From: Canna indica
Lineage: Eukaryota; Streptophyta; Magnoliopsida; Zingiberales; Cannaceae
Length of the DNA stretch: 64,000 nucleotides
NCBI GenBank assembly: GCA_034359265.1
Contig: CP136896.1
Coordinates: 5,983,501 to 6,047,500, forward strand
Direction: 5' to 3'
How positions within the stretch are numbered: the stretch's first letter is position 1; the number at the start of each line of letters is the position of its first letter. The translations under genes were made by a program, and so were the position numbers. The notes under the pieces are model-generated. The model was not told the origin of the DNA and did not search any database. It worked only from the letters and a program-made list of their open reading frames with translations. Positions 25,801 through 37,800 of the stretch are shown one piece after another.

Positions 25801-28800
25801 ACTTAAACTAAACCTCTGTGCTGTCTAGCCAATCAACAAACACATTTGGGAAAAAATCTTTCACAAATTCAGGTAAATAGTAAATACTTTGACTCTTATA
25901 ATCATTTTCATAGATTTCTAAGGCATTAGTTTTTGAATCCGTAGCAGGTTCTATGAGATTATTGTTCAAGTAAGGCTTTCTCTTCACCTAATGCCCTAAT
26001 CGTGCACCATTGTTGCTTGAAAATGCTCTATAGGTGTCTTTATTAAGTTGAGATTATGAACAAGGAATAGGGAATATCCTTTATTAGGAGCTACTTGAGT
26101 TGAGTAGTCATCTTGCCTACTAGTAATTCATCATCTTCTTCATTCATAGGCCAAATTTCAAGACATTAGAGAGATCTTGGAACTTGAACCATTTTGTCAA
26201 ACAGTAGGATTAGTCTTGTGTCTTGATTTACAGACTTGAATATTTTGAAGAGCTTCACCTTCCTGGAAACTCATTAGGCTCATGTTGTTTTTGATACTGT
26301 ATAACCATAATTCAATTCCAAAAAATAGTCATTGGTATTGTTATCAACTAAGGTTCAAAGTCTTGGACTGTACCAACCAGGTTTGCACCAATTCAATCCC
26401 TCCGTCCCACTCCCATGAGTCTTGGTTCACCTATAAACACAAGCCGCATGTGGATCCACATATGCACCCCACATACTGCATGTGCACTATGTATTGGTCC
26501 AACTGCATACTGATTGCATATACTTTTTAGAACCTTGAGCATTGTTTTCAAGAGAAGATTCCAAAAGCACCAAAAGCACCAAAAGCTGGCTTTCTACCAA
26601 TTTGATAGAACAATAGCCTTGTAACCTTTTTACCTTAAACAATGCAGAGATATGTGGCTTGTGCTTCAGAGTTTCTGTTGATTTTGGTTTAATTTTTGGC
26701 TGAACGTCGGTTGATAGCACTATAGCAGGACCTATTACTAACAAATTCCGAGGACTATAGGCGCAAAATGCTATTAATGTGCTTTTACACAAACTTATGC
26801 CAAACAATAGTAGAACAATCCAAGAATCAAAGAGGAAAAGGAGAAAAATAATAGAAGTGGAATCTGAGAAGGGTTGAATTAGAGTTAGATAGGTTGAGAG
26901 GAATATCCGGATTCCAATTTCAATCAGCCCCTCAGCATATGATCAAATTATTTATAGATTAAAAAAATGCCATTAGTGTGATGAGCTTCCCGAGACAACC
27001 CATTTAGAATCAAAAGACCCAAATAATTCTTATACATGGCATAAGTCTCAAGATAATCCTTAGGACAAATTCAAAAGACCCTTGGATCCCCATAGACACT
27101 CAGAGTTTCTATGCAACCTTTAGAATTCTGATTTTCCATTGGAGCTGAAATCTGTTTATTACGCATAGAACCAAGCTTGTTGAAGTCCTTCATGACTATG
27201 AATGATCCTCCATCAATAGGTTGTAGGAGAAATATTGTTGTATTTTCTTTTTTTTATATGGTTCACCCTTGTGATTAGTTGTGATCTTTTTAAATCTGAA
27301 GTTCTACTTGCATCTCATGAAAAGTTTTAATTATTTTTTCATTCTTTATATAATAACTATGTACCTGCTTGGAATTTACTTTGCAGGAGCGAGTTATTAA
27401 ATCTGTCTTATTCATGTTGTCGATACTTACTTATGCATGTCGACCCTTTCTCATTATCTCTCTCTCAACTTCTCTATCTATTTGGGAGACTGAGTTAAAT
27501 CACTTGGCACCTTCCATTAACTTTGTTGTTTATAACGGAAGCAAAGATGTTCTCCAGATGATTCGCAATTTAGAATTTTATGAGGAAGGTGGTCAGATAA
27601 TGTTTCAAGTGCTTTTATCACATCCTGATGCTATTCTTCAGGTATATTTTTGCTTATTGTATTTCATACTTAGTGATTAAGTTATGCCATGTTCGTCTTA
27701 GTTCTGTACCTGCAACTCAAGGATTCCTTCTCTTCGATCATGGTTTAAAATGTTCGTCTCATGCCCATATAAACTCCAAGCTTGGACCAGCACTCCATAC
27801 TGGTCGATATAGACAGATGGGCTATGATATTTTCTGATCCAACCCCACCATTTCATTCCCTCCAGACTTGTTTGTCCTTTACTGCAAAAATAAAAGAAAT
27901 GGTAGTTTTAATTCTAATTTGTGTGAAAATTGAGAATTGAGTTAAAAAGAACATACAGATCATTTAGAAGTATATTATGCAACTTTTTGCAAATTATGTC
28001 TGTAACATTCCAGCAATCCAAGGATTCTGCATTTTCATACCGTGAATGTTCCTGCACTGCTAGAATGTAAATTGTTTTGGATTAGTTTATTGCTGAATAG
28101 TTACATCTCATCCAGGTTGTAACAAGATCTCATGTGAATATTTAGATCTCATCTGGGTCTCTACTTAAAAAACATTCACAAAAAAGAATCTGATCACCGT
28201 CAGTGAAGCCAATAGTCTAATACAGTTTGATTAATTTGTTCAAGATGAGATCCTTCTATCAAGCAACATTGAGAATCTTATAATTATCATGGAAATAAAA
28301 AGAGAGAGTTTGCAGTCAGGGAGAGTATTTAGCTTAAAAGGGTAGAACTAACCTGAGGGAGCATTAAACTAGCCTAATAAGCCATTTTTTGTCTATTGAA
28401 TGTTTCTTCCTGTAGCTAGAAAACTAGCTGTTGGGGTTGTATCAGGTTAGCGATAAGCCTGAACCACCTGGTACATCCATTACCAGACTGAACTGGGCTG
28501 GTAATGGACCCTGATAAAAACTGGGCTGGTAAAATAGATAGTTTTAGCTTATGATTAGATGATGCAGTATGTGCTTATCTTGTCTATAGATTTTTGCCTA
28601 TACCTGTAAAGTTAATCTATCCAGTTATTTTGACGTGGTCGGTTAATATCCAGGACTTTGAAGCGTTAGAAATAATTAGCTGGGAGGCTGTATTCATTGA
28701 TGAGTGCCAAAATACTAGAATATCCAAACATTTGGAACAGCTTAAGCATCTTTCTACTGGTTTCAGGCTTTTGCTGTCAAGTGGTCAGTTGAAGGTAATA

Positions 28801-31800
28801 GAACTATCATCCTTTATGCATTTATATCTTTCGTTTCTTTTCTTAAAAAACTCCATTAATAATGTTTATTAACTCTTGAAACTTTCAGGATAGCACTGCT
28901 GAATACCTCAATGTGCTCTCATTCCTTGATTCAGGGGCTTCTAGGAATTTGGCGTGTACTGTGGGTACTGGCACAAATGATGCTATTGGTTCACTTGCTT
29001 TATTGAAAGAAAGATTATTACGTTATGTTTCTTATGAACGTAAACCAGATTCCTCAAAGTTTTTGGAGTATTGGGTTCCTGTTTGCATTTCATATGTGCA
29101 GCTTGAACAGTATTGCTCTATTCTGTTGTCAAAGTCTATAGCCCTTCGTTCATGTTCAAAAATTGATCTTGTAGGAGCTCTTGCAGACATTCTAATGTTA
29201 ACCAAGAAGGTTGAACTTCAAATATTATTTGGTTTTTAGCATGGTTTAAAATCTCGGTACCGGTACCGTACCGTACCGACACACGGTACGGACCGGCATG
29301 AAAATGCATACCGGCTGTTTTTTTTTTTTTCGTGACATACCGCCCGGTATCACCCATACCGGGCGGTATGAGCCATATACCGCCCATACCGGGCGGTATA
29401 TGGCATCATACTGCCATATACCGCCCGGTATACACAATATACTCGGTTTTTTCAAATACCAGGTATATCGTATACCGGAAACCTAAAAAACCGGTAAATA
29501 CCGGACTTACCGTACCGTACCGACCGAGATTTTAAACCTTAGTTTTTAGAATACTTGGGTGTAATGTAATAATTAGATAAGGGGCTTATAATTTTTCTTT
29601 TTCTTTTTTGTTATAACAGTGCTGTGACCATCCTTACCTTGTTGATGAGAATTTGCAAAGTAAACTTATGAAAGACTTTCCAACCCAGTATGTAGATACT
29701 GGAGTAAATGCGAGTGGAAAGCTACAAATGCTTGACAAGATTCTCAAAATGGTTGAAAATCAAGGACTGCGAGTGGTGATCCTTTTTCAGGTTTGCAATA
29801 CTCTCTCAGGGTCTCTTTCTGTGGATTGTGAGTTCATTTAATGATAGAGTTTGCAGGCCGCCATCTTTAAGATGAGCCTTTATATGCTGTGCTTATTGCT
29901 ATATTTTGTTTCTTTTTCTTTATGTCAATGCTGATATCCCTATTGCTACCTAATATTAAACTTTAATGCTTGCCATAATAAAATAAATGAGTGTATATGA
30001 CAACATTTACTAATGCAATACTAGTGTCATAAAAGTTTGTTTTGATTTCCATGATTAATTTTTAATTAATTATTTTTATGTCATTAATAATTTGGTTAAT
30101 TATTCCATAAGAGATCAACAAATAATTTGGTTGACTAACGTATTTAATAAAATTCTGAAAATTTAAAAGGTGCTAATTGAATTGAGGAAGAGCTTTTTAC
30201 TACCAATGTATAAGAATAACAGTACAAAATAGTTTTTGAGGAATTAAGTTAATAAGTCATACTATGAAGTTTTAGGAAAGAGTGACTGAAGGGAAGTGGA
30301 TAATTAGTGAGAAATGTAGAGAAAAGAAAACATTTTGCTTGCCTATGGTTTTCAACTTTTCATGGCTAAGAAAAGCTTATAATAGTGTCCATTGAGATCA
30401 TGGTTTCAAATACCGAATCGTACCGCTCGGTACGGCCGATATTTATCGGTTTTTTGAAAAACCGGTATACGAGATACCCGGTATTGGGCGATACCGGGTA
30501 TCTCGGTAAATATCGCCCTGTATGAGCGGTATTTATCAAATACCGCCCATACTGGGCGGTATTTGATGTCATACCGGGCGGTATTGCCCGGTATGACGTA
30601 ACGGCTCTTAAAAAGAGCCGTTGCTACAGTGGCATATAGCCATTTGGGGCTGGATTTAAAATATTGTATTCATGTATTTGACATTTGAATCTTAAATTTA
30701 AGTATTTCTTATAAATTATGTGTTATTGGAGTTATTTTTAACAGCAAAAACAAAAAAAAAACAAATTTTTTTTTGGTCGGTATGCTTTTTTCGTACCGGC
30801 TCGTACCGTGTGTCGGTACAGTACGGTACCGGTACATACCGGTATCGGTCACTGACCGAGATCGGTACCGATCTCGGTCAGTGACCGGCACTGGTATTTT
30901 AAACCATGATTGAGATTTACTATGGCAAGTTTTAGAAAAAAAGAGGAGTATATATGTGATAAAAGGTATGTATGACTATGGCAGTGTCTAGTGAGTTTCC
31001 TACAGCTATATGATTGGATCAACTATTCACTTTAAATCCTCTATCTTAAGTTACTATTCATATTCAAAATAAAACCCATGGTGTATATTATTTGCCAACA
31101 ATATTTTTTATTGATGAGAGTCAGTTGCACTTAATTTTAAACTTAGAATCATGGATGCAGACTTTAAAATATAAGGGATTAGGTTTAGTAGAATTAGATA
31201 TGAAATGCAATGTTAGTAATTATATGAGAAGAAATCATGAGGTAGTCAAGATGGATGACCAAATATTCCATTAATTGTTAGGTTTTGGTATCTACAATCT
31301 ATTGTTATAAGAGAAATAAATGAAGACATTATATACAAATAAATGTTGGATAGTAAAACACAGAGTATCTCTAGGATGGTTGTAAGAGTAGCTAGGCTTT
31401 ATTGAATGAATGAATGTTAGAAAGTATAGAATAAGAAATGTTATCATTCATTCACAGCTAGGTGTAGTTCCAATAGAGAATAAAATGAAAGGAATTAGGT
31501 TGGGATGGTACACAGATGTTGAAGGGGGTGGTGGGGGTGGGGGTGGGGGTGGGGCAGGTATAGAGCAAGACATAAAGGAACTTTGCATGGAAGAAAAAGT
31601 GATTTAAATGTCCTTAGAATAATAAGAGTTTTTAGCCTTACACATAATTAATAGTGGGAAGAGATCCATGTAGCCAACCAAATAGTTGGGCCTTTCGGCT
31701 TGTTGTTGCTGAGCTGTTATGTTATATCCAGCCCATTATTACAATTACAAGACATCAATGCACATGTATACATTTTCTTTGATCAATCATTTGATGACAA

Positions 31801-34800
31801 TCTCTACTATAAAGGGGTTAGTATATTTTATTTTTGCACAGTAAGGTTTAATGACTATGATTCTAAGTTTTGCTTTGATTCTATTACCTAAGTCTCACAA
31901 GGCCGAAAGTTTGTGTTTTTTTGAGCTGACATATTATAATAAAGTGATGCAAGTATGAAAGCTATAATGGGACAAGAGTTACAAAATTCTTGAAATAATG
32001 CTTGTTTATGCTTACAAAATATGAACTGGAAATATTTAAATTCACAGTATATTTTTTAATCTTTTGAATATGGTATAATGGTAGTCAATTGGCAAACCTG
32101 GAAAGATTTCACTTGGTGATATTTTGGATGATGTCATTCGTCAAAGATTTGGTGCTGATTCCTATGAACGTGTTGACCGTGGCTTAGTCAATGCAAAGAG
32201 ACTAAGTGCATTGAGCAACTTCAATGATAAGTCGAAAGGAAGATTTATCTTTTTGATTGACTGTCGTGCATGCCTACCAAGCATTAAACTTACATCAGTT
32301 GATGCTATTATTATTTATAATAGCGATTGGAATCCATTGAATGACCTACGTTCCCTTCAGAAGATAAGTATTGAATCGGAACATGAGCCTATAGCTGTTT
32401 TTCGTTTGTATTCATCATTTACAGTAGAGGAGAAACTTTTGATGTTTGCAAAGCAGCACATGATACTGGATATTAATATAGAGAACATAAGTCCCAGTGT
32501 TTGCCATTCACTGCTTAGTTGGGGTGCCTCGTACCTATTTCATCAATTAGACGAGTTTCATCAACTTGATTGCTTGGATATTTGCCCTGAAGGAGGTTCT
32601 GATAAGATGACTAATGATGTGCTGGAAATACTAAAAAGGTTACCAGCCCGTGCTTCCTTCAATTGTTCTACAGTAGTAAAGGCCCCACAGAGTGGGGCAT
32701 CCTATTCGAGAAATATTGTTTTGGTAGGTGAGAAAGAAGGAGCCTCCTCGTCAGATAAAGATTCACGCAGTTTCTGGTCACATTTACTGGATGGAAGGTA
32801 TCCTCTATGGCGACACATTTCTGATCCATCTAATAGTCAAAGGAGTCGCAGAAAGGTTCACAATTTGGAAGAATCTGCAATACAGTCTGAACCAGCACAT
32901 GATGAGGGAAGGAAAAGGCAGAAAAAGACAGTTAGCAGCAGTGTTGATATAAACTCTTTAGAAAGTTGTCTTCAAGAAAGAAGAGAAGCTGGAGGCAAGA
33001 ATACTTCGTTTTATGGAAATCCAGATCAACTGTCTCCTAATTCACCAACTAAAGCAGTCCCTGTTCCAAACAGCCTGCCAATGGAAACTGGTATTAATTT
33101 ATTAAAATTTTGATTTTACCATTTATTATTTTCTGATTGTTGATATTCATTAATATCTGTTATGTGGGACTGAAACGCCGCAGAATTACAACCAACAAGT
33201 CAAGGAAATGTTCTGGCACATGTGCCTCCAATTTCTGATGGTACATCAGATGACAATCCTCATGAGATTGACTTGGAAGGCAGAGAAAAATTACGGACTG
33301 CACAGAGGAGCCTTCATCTCTTACTGAAGCCAGAGTTATCAGAACTCTGTGATATATTGGAATTTCCAGTAAGTAATTTAGTTTTCTGTCAGATGATTTT
33401 TTTATTATATTCATTTTAGCATTTGTCCTATGGCAATTAATTTGCAAATATTGTAATTTCTTTTACTCTGACAGAAGCTTTAATTTGTGCTTCTCTCCTT
33501 TTGACCTTTAAAGCACATTTAGATGCGCTGAATATAAAATATGTCTTCATTTGGCACTGATATCATCTTTTTTGTCCTACTTTCCGTGCATAAAATTCTT
33601 AAATAAACTTTTTAGATTCAGATAGTTCATTTCATTTTAGATTCCATTTTATTGCCATCCCTTGATATAAGTGAGCTTTCACTCAGTTGCAGCAAGCACA
33701 TCGCCAATATTATTTCTCTTTGCATTTGCATGTTTCTTTCCTAATCATTGCCTACTATTTCATTTAAAAAGGTTTTGCTACCAGTGGAATATGATTTCTT
33801 TCTAGTACCTACTTCCAGATTGGGGTTCTGTATTTGCATAGGATGAAATATTGTAAAGATTATAAATCCTGATTTTAATGTTATAAAGGTTGACAAGATA
33901 TCATTATTTCACTATAAATGGGATGGCCAATGTTAGAGAAGTTTGTGTGATTATCTCACTTAGATTGTACATTGTTGTATTGCTAGCTATGCTTTATGGA
34001 TATGAAGTGTCAGCAAGTTAGATCTTTTGTACGAAGAGTTAATATATTACTCTTGATGAGATTGTTGAGTTAGATATAGAATGTTACTACTGGGTCTTTT
34101 CTTTCTTTATGAATTCTAAAATATTATGTTTAATCAATAATTAATAAATGAGATATAACAAAGATTAATAAAAAGTTATTAAATTGGAAAATTTAATATG
34201 ATAAAAAATAATAAAAATTGTTTTGTTTCTTGTTCTGTTTGGTACTTTGGTTTAAGGATACAAAAGCTGAAACTGAAGTGAATCACATTTTGAAGCAAAG
34301 TTCAAAGTTTTGGTCTCGGTGTATGATACAATATTGTTACTGTACTTGAAGCTTTGAGACAAAAAAAATGAAAAATTGTGTAGAAGAAGAAAAGGAAAAA
34401 AGAAAAGAGAAACTGTTTGGACATTTGATTTTTAAACTTCTGACTTTAGTGGCGTTCTTTGATGTTTTACACTTAATAAGACAAAGAAAAAGGAGTTTTG
34501 GAATGTGCCGACCAGTACAGTTGTATCATGTGTTGGTTCCTTAGCATACAGTTTGTTAGGGATGCATCACTGGGTACGAGCTGAGACTTCAAACCATGGT
34601 TTAGACTTTAGAGGAATGAAACCATATCAATATTGGATTCAGTTCAACTTTTTGGGTTGAACCAAGCAATGGACACCTCTAGGAACAATCGAAAGAGTTT
34701 TACTTGCTGTTACAGAGAAGTGTTTTACTTGGCGTGGCAGCTGCTTCACTTTTCATCACTTCTTAGTCAAGCTGAAGTTGTTGTCATGTCACTTGATGAC

Positions 34801-37800
34801 AGGTCATCTTCTGAGAAGACAACATAGGATTCTTTTTTGAATTGTGGGTGCCATGTTATATGATCGCATGGCATCTCCTCTTAGATGATGTGACACTCGC
34901 ATATATTGATGAGTATCAACTAAGCAAGCTGACTTGGGCTAACAGAAAATTTAGTAGTCGAATATATACTGTTAAGAAATTAGTAGGCCTAACTCACCCC
35001 AAAAGCTAGCTCTGGTGAGAGGATTGCCCAAACTATTTAAAGGCTATCTTGGCCATATTTTAACTAATGTGGGACTTTAACATATACTATACAATTGAAG
35101 TGTATTTATGAAGTTTTGAATAGAATTGAAAAATAAAAAGATTTGGATAGTTTTGAAAAAATGTGAAAGACCCAGTTAGATTAATATATTAATCTTTTTT
35201 CTTTTGGAAGATTATTGATTTTAGATAGTCAATTTGATGTGTTTAGACAGTTGTATCTAAATCTATATATACTTTACAACTTTGTTCAAATATATTCCAT
35301 AGTTATATTTTTAACAAAACTATCCCCAACTTTTGGTTTTATTTCGAACCAATACTAAGTTAACTTTAATTTGTTTACTAGGTAATTGTATCTAAATCTA
35401 TATGTATTTTACAACTTTTTTTTAATAAAACTACCTTGAACTTTGACTTTTATTTCAAATCTATCCTAAGGTATGTTTTGTTACCTTTAGTTTGTTTACT
35501 AGGATCTGCTGGATCATCACCGGGTAGATTAGTATTTAACATGGAGCATTGTGACTTAGCTTGCCTTAAAGCCTCTTTGCATTTGCTTCATTGCCGTTGG
35601 CATTGTTGACATTAGGTAGAGATGGTTTAACTTTACTATAAACAAGAAAGAAGGGTGTTGCCCATCAACAAGAAAGATGACAATGTTGAAGACTCAGTTC
35701 TCGCAAAGCTTGTTAGGAAGGAGGTGGTAGTGGAGGCAAACAAAGTCACAATGCTCTTGTCCACGTCAGTGTACCAATTCCTAACGATGATCTTGCAGAT
35801 TCCTGTTAGCAGTTACTTGCAAAGTTAACAAAATTTAACTTGGAAACTGGGATAGATCTGAAGATAGTTGTATACGGCATATCTAAATATTATCTTATTT
35901 AGCAAAGAACATTAGTTCTACCTGCAAGTCCCTTATTCCACGTTCTATTTATTAAGCAATCAAAATTAGTTTGATATATCATTACTATAATCTAATTATT
36001 CTTAAAAAAATTATATATACTATTTCTGAATTTTTTATAAACTATACTAAATGTTTAAAATAGTAAATTTCTTGAAGTTGATTTTCCTTTTTTACTTATT
36101 AACAACATTATATAGTTTTGGCGGCATTTGTATGTATTACTATATTGTTTTCATGATATTTTTAGTATTTTCGCATTCCTAATATTGCTAAATAGGTTAT
36201 TGTATCTTTAAGTATGTTTATTTTTGCTATATTATGTTATATTCTATTTCTATGTTTTATAAAGAAATGAAACTTCCTTTGCTTATAGCTCTGATGCATA
36301 TCAGTAGTTATGTAATGTTTCTTTGTTGGATTGATTACTTTTACTTACAGGAGAATGCCAAGAATATGGCTCAAGCACTACTCGAGTATATAATGAATAA
36401 TCATCATGTCAGTCCTGAACCAGAAAGTATACTACAAGCCTTCAAGCTTTCACTGGTTAGAACAACTTTCAATCTCCTTATTTACTGGTTTAACATGAGC
36501 TAAGACTGTTATGGGACTTGTCTACTTACAACCTTTTCCTTGTCAGCTAGTTTCTACCTTATGATATTTACTTTTTTTCATATGTATAATCAACAGATAT
36601 GATGGCTTCAGTCTATTCAGTAAGAAACACATGCAATTTTTGAACAGGTGTTTTTGAAGGGCTTGGTTGCCCATTTATGTTTTCATATTTTAGAAATGCT
36701 AGAGTCGAATCGTCAGTTGTTTGTTTCAAATTACTATAAGAAATCTGTTTGGGCAATGCTAAATGTCTAAACTGTATAGAAGATGTAGATTTTGTTTGTT
36801 GCTCTTTCTCATGTTTTGAGTTTTGACCTGTGGGTTTAGGATTCTATCAAGAAGATGGCCTATTTTATTCGTAAAAGTTTATAGAATATACTAAAATTTT
36901 GGATGTGAAAGAAGCAATTCAGTGAGAGAAACAGAATCCTACTCCCCTATGTTCTAGTTTCATTTCTTCTCTCTTCCGTTGACCATTTTCCTATAAGAAA
37001 AAAGAACACACTTCTTAAATATAACTCCAAGTCAGCTTCAAGTCTGTATCAAAGGATTCAAAGTTCTGTCACTGCTAGTACTTCAACTAAGTTTTAACAC
37101 TTGCTGTCCACATTACAGAACGAACTGGGAATATCAGGATCTTGTTCAATGTATTTACACCTGGAATTTCTCAATCAAAACATTTTTTTCTTTCACAAAG
37201 TTAAGAAAAAAAATACTAGAAGCAATTTCATAATAATGGAGTCATTCTTATTGGAATAGTTTCTTGTTATTTTATTATTTTTTAGCAAAAGTTCCCCCCT
37301 TAGTTATGTTATTTTTAGCATGATTTCTGTTATTTTATGGACTTTAACTGTTTTGAATGGATAAATCTCTTTTTGATATGTAGGCCCTATTTTGTTAGGA
37401 GGGAAGTGGGGAAAAGAGTTTTATGGTTTCCCTCGTTTGGATAAAAAATAGGAGAGAAGAGAACTGAAGAGTCCTCCTCTTCCCTCCACGTTATCGAATT
37501 TTTATTACCTTACCTTTACTAGGAGGAAAGGGATAGAAGAGAAAGTATGCATTTAATGAACATTTATCTTTACTATATTATCCGTGTTTTGATTCACAAT
37601 AATGATTGGTTTATGAAAGATCTAGTTTAATGACATATATTTTATAAAAGACTTAATTTGATTTATAAAATTAATGTTCTCCTAATTCTGACGCTGAAGA
37701 TACAATACTTTAGTGAAATATATTTTTTGTTGCCAAGCTTACTACACTGATATATCCTCAGCCGGAGAAACTATTATATGGATGGTAACAAATATATGAA

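Larger units (their letters stand above)
29791..32084 (+). other. Intron 14, with element B, a LINE relic and a G-rich tract
   Basis: Besides the separately listed features, the intron is AT-rich (about 29830-30390 and 31620-32080) with nothing recognised. It closes with the acceptor GGTAG before SIGKPGKIS. Confidence 0.6.
22370..33368 (+). other. MOM1-like exons 10-16: SNF2/CHD3-derived helicase region lacking ATPase motifs
   Basis: The exons align by eye with the CHD3 SNF2 core. [13 protein letters not shown] and the tryptophan-histidine segment of exon 10 lead to LFIDDQERVIKS, where CHD3 proteins carry the Walker A loop, so GKT is absent. Motif II reads DECQ (911-914) instead of DEGH. Motif III (LTGTP in CHD3) reads LSSGQ (937-941). 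[10 protein letters not shown] (exon 14) and [10 protein letters not shown] (exon 15, near 1185) mark the second lobe, but the arginine-finger motif VI is replaced by a [11 protein letters not shown] stretch. The fold seems to be kept while ATP hydrolysis is lost, as expected for MOM1. Exon 15 continues into a polar, basic linker containing GRKRQKKT. Confidence 0.85.
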
